Shown: in pieces, positions 1-6,202 of the stretch
How the letters are laid out: each line of letters starts with the position of its first letter
How positions within the stretch are numbered: the stretch's first letter is position 1
Assembly (NCBI GenBank): GCA_903938205.1
Contig: CAJACJ010000218.1
Coordinates: 1 to 6,202 of the forward strand
Direction of reading: 5' to 3'
Source: an uncultured bacterium
GTDB taxonomy: Bacteria; Planctomycetota; Phycisphaerae; Phycisphaerales; SM1A02
Length of the DNA stretch: 6,202 bases
Program-made: the position numbers and the translations under genes
Notes under the pieces: generated by a model
Databases searched by the model: none
The model's input: the letters and a program-made list of their open reading frames with translations, nothing else
What the model was told of the DNA's origin: nothing

Positions 1-832
1 CCGCATCCACATCAAGAATGCCGTACCAAAGCGTGAAAAACATGTCATTGTGCTCGGCCATTGGGTAAAGATCATTCAACCCCTCCAGCACAGCGGCGGG
101 ATCGCGCATGTCTCTACCAGGAATACCGCCACCTTTAATGGTGTTCATGGCGCTCACGCCAAGCAACGCCGGACCAACTCCATGTCCGCACACATCCAAC
201 AAATAAATCGCCAAGCGTGACTCATCAAGCCAGTGGTAGCCGAAAGCGTCGCCACCCAAACTTTCGCTTGGTACAAATTTCCACTTTGTGGTCGCGGCAC
301 CGGTTGTCAGGGGATCGGGCAAAAGCGAGCGCACATATTCCGCGGCGCGCTTTGCTTCCTCTTGTAAATGTTTCTCACTAGCCGCAAGCGCGGCGTACGC
401 GGCGTTGCGCTCCATTGCCGCCTTGTATCCATCGGAGTGATGCTTGATGCGCGCGATCAACTCAACCGGATCAGGCAACTTCACCAAGTAATCATTGGCG
501 CCCAATTCAAATGCTTTCGCCTTGGTCACAGCTTCTTCACGCGAAGAGAGAACGACCAGTGGGGTTTCAAGAAGTTGACCATGCTTGCGATATTCGGTGA
601 CCAATGTCAAGCCATCAACATTGGGCATAACCAAATCTTGCAGAATGACAGTGGGTTTCACGTTCAACGCCATCTCAACAGCCTTGGTTCCATCGCTGCA
701 ATAATGAAACTCCCATGTTGGCTGCGATTGCAGCATTTTGTGCACCGCTGCAGCGATAATGGCTTGATCATCGACAAGCAACACGATGGTTTTGAAAGCG
801 GCGCTGGGACGGAGTGTTGTTGCGTTAGACAT
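1..832 (-). CDS. Response regulator with PP2C (SpoIIE/RsbU-type) phosphatase output, 3' end outside the window
   Basis: Cytoplasmic response regulator predicted to dephosphorylate Ser/Thr on a partner protein when its receiver is phosphorylated by the neighbouring CheA-like kinase. 277 codons are present; the C-terminus lies beyond the left edge. The receiver spans about residues 14-133: acidic pair D21-D22, acceptor D66 in LQDLVMPNVDG, switch serine S96 or S97, conserved K118. A predicted helical linker (about 138-166) leads to the phosphatase domain, with LLPDPL (170-175), GGD (D195) and DVCGHGVG (D213). D195 and D213 are 18 residues apart, as are the metal-binding D610 and D628 of Bacillus SpoIIE. 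The remaining metal ligands of the fold would lie outside the window. The ATG at 832 overlaps the cheB stop by 8 nt (ATGTCTAA) and has no clear Shine-Dalgarno, so translational coupling is likely. It occupies the place of wspR, but no GGDEF domain is seen in the visible part. The substrate (a STAS anti-anti-sigma protein is the usual partner) is inferred, not seen. Confidence 0.94.
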   Translation of the reverse strand, partial: MSNATTLRPSAAFKTIVLLVDDQAIIAAAVHKMLQSQPTWEFHYCSDGTKAVEMALNVKPTVILQDLVMPNVDGLTLVTEYRKHGQLLETPLVVLSSREEAVTKAKAFELGANDYLVKLPDPVELIARIKHHSDGYKAAMERNAAYAALAASEKHLQEEAKRAAEYVRSLLPDPLTTGAATTKWKFVPSESLGGDAFGYHWLDESRLAIYLLDVCGHGVGPALLGVSAMNTIKGGGIPGRDMRDPAAVLEGLNDLYPMAEHNDMFFTLWYGILDVDA

Positions 833-1862
833 GGTTTGGTTTTGACTTTCTTGTGAGAGCGACTTGAATAGCTGGTCCAATGTGATCTAGGGCAAGCACT
901 TGCTCTGCGGCAAGGCATTGCACAGCGGCGCCGGGCATTCCCCATACAACGCTGGTCGCAGCGTCTTGAGCAATAGTTGCCCAACCGGATTTTCGAAGCG
1001 CCAGCAATCCTGCGGCGCCATCTCTTCCCATTCCAGTGAGCAATGCGGCAACGCCAAATAGTTTGGTGCTTGCGGCGGACAGCATGAGCGCGTCCACGCT
1101 TGGTTTGTGAAGGGCATCGGCGGGAATATCTGTTTCAATGAATACGCCACCCGATGTAATTTGCAAATGCCTGTCTGATGAAGCAACAGATATGCTTCCC
1201 GCAATTGCGCGATCACCCGGCGAGGCTGCGCGCACCGTGAATCCAGTCTCATGACTCAACCAACTTCGAAAGCCAGGAACAAATGCGGTGTCCAAATGTT
1301 GAACAATCACCACACCAAAATTGATTGGTTGTTTGAACGACCTTAAAACGGTGGCAAGCGCTTGTGGACCGCCTGTGCTTGCGCCCAAAAGAACAACGGG
1401 TATGCCAGATTTTGTTTCCAATGGTTCACGCTTGATGACAATTGGCATGCTCAGCGGTTTCATATCCAAGCGCTGATTTCTTCGAATCTGCTCTATTTTG
1501 GCTCGTAAACGATCGCCACCAGCGCCATCAAGGGATTGTTCAAAGCGCGGAGTTTCAACGGCATCCAAGGCACCAGCACCAAGAGCTTCAAAAACTCGAC
1601 TGGCGTTTCCTTCAATGGTTGCGGTGACCACAAGAATGGCGCACGGCGTCTTGCGCATGATTTGGCGCGTGGCTTCCACGCCATCCATCTTTGGCATAAT
1701 CAGGTCCATCAAAATTAAATCAGGTTTATTGGCGGCGCATTTCGTCACGGCCTCTTCGCCGTCCAAAGCCGTCCACGCCAATGTCACATTGGGAATGCCT
1801 TGCACAATATGTGTCAGCGCATGCAAGGCAATTTTTAAATCATTCACAACAGCAATTTTCAC
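825..1862 (-). CDS. cheB: CheB-type protein-glutamate methylesterase, WspF-like
   Basis: Removes methyl groups from receptor glutamates (and deamidates glutamines) and counteracts the CheR of this operon; cytoplasmic. It has 345 residues, the full length of the family. The receiver (1-105) has N7-D8, acceptor D53 in LMDLIMPKMDG and T80. The lysine expected before the conserved proline is T104 (ALDAVETP), a substitution also found in Pseudomonas WspF (VNTP, from memory). The linker is about 106-150. The esterase domain carries the catalytic serine S162 in GASTGGP, histidine H189 in VQHL and aspartate D281 in TGMGRDGAAG. The start is GTG, overlapping the cheA stop as GTGA, with GAGG 7 nt upstream; the end overlaps the next gene by 8 nt. 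The N-terminal stretch and ATRQIM/PCAI region match WspF closely. In Pseudomonas, loss of WspF locks the Wsp system on; whether that holds here is inference. Confidence 0.97.
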   Translation of the reverse strand: MKIAVVNDLKIALHALTHIVQGIPNVTLAWTALDGEEAVTKCAANKPDLILMDLIMPKMDGVEATRQIMRKTPCAILVVTATIEGNASRVFEALGAGALDAVETPRFEQSLDGAGGDRLRAKIEQIRRNQRLDMKPLSMPIVIKREPLETKSGIPVVLLGASTGGPQALATVLRSFKQPINFGVVIVQHLDTAFVPGFRSWLSHETGFTVRAASPGDRAIAGSISVASSDRHLQITSGGVFIETDIPADALHKPSVDALMLSAASTKLFGVAALLTGMGRDGAAGLLALRKSGWATIAQDAATSVVWGMPGAAVQCLAAEQVLALDHIGPAIQVALTRKSKPNHV

Positions 1863-4216
1863 GCCTGCGCCTCGCCGATCAAGTCAGTGATGGTTTGAAT
1901 AAAAGATTGATCTTGGAAAGAACCCTTGGTGAGGTAGGCGTTGGCTCCAGCCTCCATTCCAGCGGCGCGGTCCTCCGCACGGTCTTTGTAACTGACGATG
2001 GCAACGGGTAATGACGCAAAGCGAGGCTCGCGTCGAAGCGCCTTCACAAACTCAATGCCATTCATGCGGGGCATGTCCACATCCGTCACCAACAAATCAA
2101 AGCGTCCCGCTTTCAACTGAGTGAAACCATCAACACCATCAACGGCGGTTTCCACTTCATATCCCAAACGCGCCAACATTTGGCGTTCCACTTCGCGCAC
2201 TGTGATGGAATCGTCCACAACCAAAACACGCTTGCGACCCGATGAATTACGGCGTAATGAGGCAATATCCAATCCGCGCACTCCGCCCTCGGATAGGCCG
2301 CGTCGAATGCCAATGAGCAAATCCTCAACATCCATGATCAAAATCGCGTGGCCCTCGTCGTCAATGGCGGCGGAACTGACAAATGGAGTTTTACCCAGGC
2401 GTGGATCAAGTTTGCGCACCACTAAATCCTGCTCGCCCATGAATTGGTCAACCACCAATCCGCATGGATTGTCAATGTCTCCAAGCACCACAACATTCAC
2501 CACGGAGGAACTATTGGAATCAGGCGTTTGCGACAAACCAAAAAGTTCATTGGCACGTAGCAGGCCAATCGAGCGATCATCCAAATTGAATGCCAGTCTG
2601 CCTTCCATGCTCTTGAGCGAGGCCGAGTCAACTTTGACAATGCGTTCAATTCGCGCCAGCGGAAAAGCGTAGCCTTCGCCACCCACAAGAACGGTGACTG
2701 CGCGGATAACACTCAGCGTGATTGGCAGCGACAAAATAAATTCAGAGCCTTGTCCAGGTTGCGATTCCAAACGAACCGTTCCGCCAATTTCACGAACTGT
2801 TTGACTGACCACGTCCAAGCCAACTCCGCGGCCTGAAACTTCAGTTACTTGTGAAGCGGTGGAGAAGCCAGGCAGGAACAAAAACTCAAGCAACTCCGTC
2901 TTGTTCAAGCCGGTGGCAATATCAGGGGATTGCAAGCGTTTTTCAATCACTTTTGCGCGCACGCGCTCTGGATCAATACCGCGACCATCGTCGCGAATGC
3001 GCACTTCAAGCATGCCGGCGTGATGACGCGCTTGCAAACGCAAATGCGCTGTCTCGCCTTTGCCCGCGGCAAGGCGGTCTTCTGGACCTTCAACGCCATG
3101 ATCAATGGCGTTGCGCAACATGTGATTCAACGGCGCCTCTAGGCGGGCAAGCACGTCACGGTCAACCGCAACATGCGCGCCTTCGATATCAAATTGAACT
3201 TTCTTTCCAAGCTTCTTAGCAAGATCGCGAATCATTCTGGGATGACCAGCGGTGACATCGCCAAAGGGCCGCATGCGGCTGCCAATGACCTCATGATAGA
3301 GCTTGGTTCCAACTTCCTCAGTGCGGCGAAATACATTCTCTAGAAATTCAGCGTGGCTTGTCAAACTTCCTTCAATGCTTGCCAAGCGCGCCAATGAATT
3401 GGAAATTTCAGCGGTGTCACGACGTTTCACGGCCGACTCGAACGAGTCGCGAGCGAAGCGCAATTGCGATTTCATTTCACGCAAGCCGCGACGAATTTGT
3501 GGAAATCGTTTTCCTTCCACCATGCTTTCGCCCGCCAAGCGCATCATGCGGTCCAAATTTTCCGCGTTCACCCGAACTGTTCGGACTTCAGGCGTCACGG
3601 CGGCTGCAACGGGTTTCGCTGTATTTGTCGACTTATTCGAAGATTTCAGCGGCTGTTCCGAAGAACTGGCTGCCGTCTTCGTGGCGGCCAACGGCGCTGG
3701 TTGTGGTTTGATTGGCGCGGCCAAACTTTCAGATACCGGCTGGATTATTTCCGGGGAAGATTGTGGCTGTTCAACCACCTCAACTGGTTTCGTGGTTGTG
3801 ACGGACGCGGGCATGGCTTGCGGAGGCGCGGACAATGCCGTGATCAACGCGTTGATATCGACGGCATGTGTGGACTTCCAAGTCGGCAAATCCGCCTCTT
3901 GTATCGTGGCCAATTGAGTCAAGATGTCCGTGCCTCCAAGCAACTGTTCCACGCGCTCTGGTCCGCACACTTCAATTTTCTTTTGAATGTTGACCAGGCA
4001 ATCCTCCATGTGATGCGCCAGATCAACCGCTAAATCCAATCCAATGACTCGCGAGGCTCCCTTGATGGAATGCGCGGCGCGCATCAAACTTTCAATGGGG
4101 TGCACATCCGCTGGATTCTGCTCCAAACGAAGTAGGCCATCATTCAATGATGCGCCATGCGCCACTATTTCAGCGCGGAATAATTCAAACAAATCAAACC
4201 CACCAAACGCACTCAT
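1859..4216 (-). CDS. cheA: Hybrid CheA-type histidine kinase with C-terminal receiver, WspE-like
   Basis: Central kinase of the array: autophosphorylates on a histidine under receptor/CheW control and passes phosphate to receivers. 785 residues. Domain order: Hpt/P1 (about 1-125) with phospho-accepting H49 in AAHSIKGASR; a Pro/Ala/Ser/Thr-rich linker (about 130-210) with no recognisable P2 CheY-docking domain; P3 dimerisation helices (about 211-310); P4 ATPase (about 310-498) with N box NAIDHGVEG (N369), G1 box DDGRGI (409-414), FLPGFST (447-453) and G2 box GRGVGLD (462-468); P5 CheW-like domain (about 500-640); receiver (about 662-785) with D668-D669, acceptor D712 in TDVDMP, S742 and K764. 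The layout and the receiver phrases DDSITVRE and VSYKDR are typical of WspE. The ATG overlaps the cheW stop as ATGA and has AAAGG 8 nt upstream. All kinase and receiver key residues are intact, so it should be active. The built-in receiver may act as phosphate sink or relay; that is inference. Confidence 0.98.
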   Translation of the reverse strand: MSAFGGFDLFELFRAEIVAHGASLNDGLLRLEQNPADVHPIESLMRAAHSIKGASRVIGLDLAVDLAHHMEDCLVNIQKKIEVCGPERVEQLLGGTDILTQLATIQEADLPTWKSTHAVDINALITALSAPPQAMPASVTTTKPVEVVEQPQSSPEIIQPVSESLAAPIKPQPAPLAATKTAASSSEQPLKSSNKSTNTAKPVAAAVTPEVRTVRVNAENLDRMMRLAGESMVEGKRFPQIRRGLREMKSQLRFARDSFESAVKRRDTAEISNSLARLASIEGSLTSHAEFLENVFRRTEEVGTKLYHEVIGSRMRPFGDVTAGHPRMIRDLAKKLGKKVQFDIEGAHVAVDRDVLARLEAPLNHMLRNAIDHGVEGPEDRLAAGKGETAHLRLQARHHAGMLEVRIRDDGRGIDPERVRAKVIEKRLQSPDIATGLNKTELLEFLFLPGFSTASQVTEVSGRGVGLDVVSQTVREIGGTVRLESQPGQGSEFILSLPITLSVIRAVTVLVGGEGYAFPLARIERIVKVDSASLKSMEGRLAFNLDDRSIGLLRANELFGLSQTPDSNSSSVVNVVVLGDIDNPCGLVVDQFMGEQDLVVRKLDPRLGKTPFVSSAAIDDEGHAILIMDVEDLLIGIRRGLSEGGVRGLDIASLRRNSSGRKRVLVVDDSITVREVERQMLARLGYEVETAVDGVDGFTQLKAGRFDLLVTDVDMPRMNGIEFVKALRREPRFASLPVAIVSYKDRAEDRAAGMEAGANAYLTKGSFQDQSFIQTITDLIGEAQA
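1870..1873 (-). promoter_or_regulatory. Shine-Dalgarno GAGG for the cheB GTG start
   Basis: GAGG on the minus strand lies 7 nt before the GTG at 1862, inside the last codons of cheA. It supports the GTG start and the GTGA overlap, which also gives the receiver its proper first strand (MKIAVVND). Confidence 0.6.
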
Positions 4217-4794
4217 TGAATCGACCTTTCCATGATGGTTTGAATAGCGATGGGATTCAGCAGCACCGCGTCGCCATCATCCATTGGAATGATGCAATTC
4301 GTGCAGGATGAAGCGTTTTTTGGAATGGTTGCAGGCGCGTTTCGAAATTGGGAAGGATCCACTTTTCGTATGCAATCCACGGCGTCAACCTCAAACGCCC
4401 AACTGGAGTCGTCGCTGCCAATCACAATCATGCGCCGCAGTTTTAAATCTGCATTCTCATCAAGCGGCATGTCAAGCACCACATGCAGTAATCCCGTCAA
4501 CAAAATGGCGCCTTCGTAACAACACAATCCACGGAATGGTGGACGTGTTCTGTGCGGAACCTTGCGCACAGTTGTTGATGGAAATACATTTTGAACGCTG
4601 TTGGCTGGCAACGCGAATCGTTCACCACCAATTCGAAACAACAGAATGGTGTCTTCTTCGCGCAATGAGAGCGCGCGTTCTTGTGCCAAATCAGATGTGT
4701 TCTTAGCCAGGCTGGCGTTCTGAATTGGACGAGCCAAAAGTTGGTTCAATCCAATTTTTGTATCTACAAGATTGTCTGACGGGGAATTAGTCAA
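4213..4794 (-). CDS. cheW: CheW-like adaptor protein, WspD-like, TTG start
   Basis: Adaptor that couples the receptor to the CheA P5 domain; no catalytic activity. The proposed protein has 193 residues: a short polar N-terminal extension (about 1-45) and one CheW domain (about 46-193). Visible markers are ILLFRIGGERFALP (typical first CheW strand), VPHR (79-82), RGLCCYEGAILL and the LRRMIVIG strand. No ATG exists in frame before the domain. I chose the TTG at 4794 because GGAG lies 7 nt upstream and it overlaps the cheR stop by 8 nt (TTGACTAA), the same geometry as the cheB/phosphatase junction. A TTG at 4881 would give 222 residues but overlap cheR by 95 nt. Position between the cheR-TPR and cheA genes matches wspD, and the C-terminal end (LNPIAIQTIMERSIQ) resembles WspD. 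It lacks the Cys-rich N-terminal motif I recall from Pseudomonas WspD, and has five cysteines at 91, 92, 141, 164 and 167. Function is secure as CheW-like; the exact start is less so. Confidence 0.88.
   Translation of the reverse strand: MTNSPSDNLVDTKIGLNQLLARPIQNASLAKNTSDLAQERALSLREEDTILLFRIGGERFALPANSVQNVFPSTTVRKVPHRTRPPFRGLCCYEGAILLTGLLHVVLDMPLDENADLKLRRMIVIGSDDSSWAFEVDAVDCIRKVDPSQFRNAPATIPKNASSCTNCIIPMDDGDAVLLNPIAIQTIMERSIQ
4225..4229 (-). promoter_or_regulatory. Shine-Dalgarno AAAGG for cheA
   Basis: AAAGG on the minus strand lies 8 nt before the cheA ATG at 4216, inside the last codons of cheW. It supports the start that produces the ATGA overlap. Confidence 0.6.
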
Positions 4795-6022
4795 TGCGTT
4801 TCTCCACAACTGTTCGTGCGGCTCGATCGCGGAATCGTTCCGCGCTTTTTGCGTCACTACGCAAATCGGCAAGGGCTGCAAGCGACAAGAGCGCCAGTGA
4901 GTTTAGAGGGTCAAGGTACACGACCTTGGTGAAACTACGCTCGGCCTCGGTGAATTTGTTCTGCGCCATTTGAACGCAACCAAACAACACAAGTGCTTCA
5001 ATTTCAGCGGGTTTCACCTTCAAAAGTTCCAATAACGCTCTTTCAGCCACCAACATATTTCCACTGTCGGCGGCGATTTGCGCCTTTGTGAATAAATCCG
5101 TGCTTGGCGCCGTGGTGGTTGCGACCACGTTAGGGACCTGCATTGCACCGGATGTGGGCTTGGATGGAACGGGACGTGGCGATGTGGGTCGAACAACGGG
5201 AATGATTGTGGGACTGAACGCCTTCAAGAAACTATCTGGCGCGCGTTGCTGTTGTACTTTTTCCTGTTTGGTAAATACAAAAGCATGATCCACTTCGCTT
5301 CGGCGCATATCCGTGTCAGACAAAATCACAGAATCTGCGTGGCCAAGAAAAACCAATCCATTTGGTTTTATCATTTCGCTGAGAAGTTTTCCCAAACGTT
5401 TTTTGGTTTGCTCGTTGAAATAAATTGCGACATTGCGGCAGAAAACAAAATCAAACATGCGATCTGGCTTCCACGCGGATAAATCTCCGCGCAGGAAATC
5501 AATCATGGCCATGCCGTTCGAGTCCAGTTGCAATTGTCCTTGCGTTGTTGGTCGCAAGAATGGTGAGGCCCAATTTGGAATTGGAGTTCGTTGCGCAAGG
5601 GCGCTTGCGCGTCCCGTGCGACTGAGAGCAAGATGATCTTCGCTGTAATCAAGTGCAAGAATTCGAATTTGGCTGGCCGTCAATCCGCATGAAAGCGCAG
5701 TCGCGGCAATGGAAAATGGCTCGGACCCAGTGGCGCACCCAAGACTTGCCACATGAATAACTTGCGAACGATCACGCTTTTGAAGCTCTTCACGCAATAC
5801 TTCAAAAGCCGCCACATAACGAAAGAGCCAAGTTTCTGGCGGCGCCAAATGCTGGTGCAAATTCATCGCCTCTTTGGGATCTCGCTGCAAGCGCGCCACA
5901 TACTGAGAAATCGACTTGTCTCCAAGCAGTCGCATTCTTTCCTGGGCGAACAATTCCACAAATTTATTCACTTCAGGTTCTAGCGGCGTGTTGGACGCCA
6001 ACCACTCTGACAATTCCTTCAC
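4787..6022 (-). CDS. cheR: CheR-type chemoreceptor methyltransferase with C-terminal TPR repeats, WspC-like
   Basis: Transfers methyl from S-adenosylmethionine to receptor glutamates, setting the adaptation state together with CheB; cytoplasmic. 411 residues. A short helical N-terminal part (about 1-60) precedes PPETWLFR (61-68), the counterpart of the TxFFR motif whose arginine lies at the active site. The SAM site is LGCATGSEPFSIA (94-106), where the more usual GEEPYS reads GSEPFS; the acidic end of the next strand is D125 (LALDYS), and FDFVFCRNVAIYF (190-202) is the usual downstream motif. A Pro/Thr-rich linker (about 255-308) leads to two or three TPR-like helical pairs (about 308-405, for example AERALLELLKVKP and AERSFTKVVYLDP). 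Methyltransferase plus TPR is the WspC architecture, in contrast to plain CheR. The start is GTG, overlapping the upstream stop as GTGA, without a strong Shine-Dalgarno; the stop overlaps the cheW start by 8 nt. Confidence 0.95.
   Translation of the reverse strand: MKELSEWLASNTPLEPEVNKFVELFAQERMRLLGDKSISQYVARLQRDPKEAMNLHQHLAPPETWLFRYVAAFEVLREELQKRDRSQVIHVASLGCATGSEPFSIAATALSCGLTASQIRILALDYSEDHLALSRTGRASALAQRTPIPNWASPFLRPTTQGQLQLDSNGMAMIDFLRGDLSAWKPDRMFDFVFCRNVAIYFNEQTKKRLGKLLSEMIKPNGLVFLGHADSVILSDTDMRRSEVDHAFVFTKQEKVQQQRAPDSFLKAFSPTIIPVVRPTSPRPVPSKPTSGAMQVPNVVATTTAPSTDLFTKAQIAADSGNMLVAERALLELLKVKPAEIEALVLFGCVQMAQNKFTEAERSFTKVVYLDPLNSLALLSLAALADLRSDAKSAERFRDRAARTVVEKRID
4802..4805 (-). promoter_or_regulatory. 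Shine-Dalgarno GGAG for the cheW TTG start
   Basis: GGAG on the minus strand ends 7 nt before the TTG at 4794, within the end of cheR. This decides the start of cheW, because no ATG is available and other TTG codons in frame lack this combination of ribosome site and stop-codon overlap. Confidence 0.65.
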
Positions 6023-6202
6023 GACACAAGCCGTCGAGGATCGCTGGTGGCCACGGCGCTTGCGCCTTGCAGAAGAAGTTGGTGTTGTATGGCTATGCGC
6101 GTGGCGTCAAAAACCTGAACACGCCCCTCTGGAATATTCAGAACTTCGCGCAAATGCTCAAACCCAGGCAAGCCCGACGTTGGATTCCACGCGCCGCTTT
6201 CA
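6019..6202 (-). CDS. C-terminal end of a small protein, probably a CheW-like adaptor (WspB-like), 5' end outside the window
   Basis: The last 60 residues of a protein whose start lies beyond the right edge, read in the frame ending at the TGA that overlaps the GTG of cheR (GTGA). Visible sequence includes SGAWNPTSGLPGFEHLREV, then NIPEGRVQVFDATRIA. No motif is diagnostic in this fragment. The call rests mainly on position: in wsp operons the gene directly before the CheR-TPR gene is the CheW-like wspB. The pattern 'short helix, Gly, then Val-Gln-Val-hydrophobic-Asp' is compatible with the end of a CheW domain. The 4-nt overlap shows that it belongs to the operon. The alternative is another small component or the end of a different signalling protein; a receptor C-terminus is unlikely because the long helical receptor tail with heptad pattern is missing. 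Confidence 0.5.
   Translation of the reverse strand, partial: ESGAWNPTSGLPGFEHLREVLNIPEGRVQVFDATRIAIQHQLLLQGASAVATSDPRRLVS

Larger units (their letters stand above)
1..6202 (-). other. Part of a Wsp-type chemosensory operon, both ends outside the window
   Basis: Six consecutive minus-strand genes with five overlapping junctions: 6019-6022 (GTGA), 4787-4794 (TTGACTAA), 4213-4216 (ATGA), 1859-1862 (GTGA) and 825-832 (ATGTCTAA). No gap exists where a promoter or terminator could sit outside coding sequence. Gene order (adaptor?, CheR-TPR, CheW, CheA-receiver, CheB, response regulator) equals wspB-C-D-E-F-R, with the final diguanylate cyclase position taken by a PP2C phosphatase. The receptor gene (wspA) would be expected to the right of the window. 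Confidence 0.85.

Noticed and set aside
664..1252. Minus-strand frames of 106 and 121 codons within cheB and the phosphatase gene
   Set aside because: They overlap genes with clear catalytic motifs in another frame and show no family features.
3434..3449. Perfect inverted repeat CGACTCG-AA-CGAGTCG inside cheA
   Set aside because: Seven-base arms with a two-base centre, lying in the P3 coding part (Asp-Ser-Phe-Glu-Ser codons), with no U-run and nothing nearby to regulate. Probably a coding coincidence.
3560..3850. Possible repeat or P2 domain in the cheA linker
   Set aside because: The region is biased to Pro, Ala, Ser and Thr without a regular repeat unit or folded-domain pattern; it reads as a flexible linker.
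3303..4033. Long plus-strand open frames (204 and 189 codons) opposite the start of cheA
   Set aside because: They are antisense to a confirmed coding region with intact domains; their translations are low-complexity or Arg/His/Cys-rich with no recognisable motif. The same holds for the plus-strand frames at 368-856 and 2121-2672.
4213..4881. The 222-residue version of the CheW protein
   Set aside because: Its TTG start gives a 95-nt overlap with cheR, unlike every other junction, and the extra residues merely mirror cheR coding sequence.
4912..4928. Inverted repeat CAAGGT-ACACG-ACCTTG in cheR, and a similar one at 5111-5129
   Set aside because: Six-base arms inside coding sequence are expected by chance at this length; neither is followed by a T-run, so they are not terminators.

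Overview
The window is a solid block of minus-strand genes, six in total and two of them cut by the window edges. It encodes most of a chemosensory signalling pathway of the Wsp type (the 'alternative cellular functions' class of chemotaxis-like systems). In transcription order (right to left) the genes are: the tail of a small protein, probably a CheW-like adaptor (6019-6202, 5' end outside the window); a CheR methyltransferase with C-terminal TPR repeats, WspC-like (4787-6022); a CheW-like adaptor, WspD-like (4213-4794); a hybrid CheA kinase with its own receiver domain, WspE-like (1859-4216); a CheB methylesterase, WspF-like (825-1862); and a receiver plus SpoIIE/RsbU-type PP2C phosphatase (1-832, 3' end outside the window).

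No intergenic DNA is visible. Every gene overlaps the next by 4 nt (GTGA or ATGA) or 8 nt (TTGACTAA or ATGTCTAA), which points to one translationally coupled operon. Three of the five visible starts are not ATG (GTG, TTG, GTG). I see no promoter, terminator, RNA gene, mobile element, large repeat or CRISPR array.

Inferred working model: a chemoreceptor (WspA-like, expected beyond the right edge) signals through CheW-like adaptors to the hybrid kinase. CheR and CheB set receptor methylation. Phosphate from the kinase histidine can go to its own receiver, to CheB, or to the receiver of the last gene. In Pseudomonas the last wsp gene is the diguanylate cyclase WspR, which makes c-di-GMP. Here that position holds a PP2C phosphatase, so the output is more likely dephosphorylation of a protein such as a STAS anti-anti-sigma factor (partner switching). 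This swap is the most interesting point of the window.

The organism is a bacterium with roughly 50% GC (estimated by eye on a small part of the window). The cluster suggests a Gram-negative or diderm lineage, but the sequence alone does not give a phylum. The plus-strand open frames of up to about 200 codons are antisense shadows of these genes.
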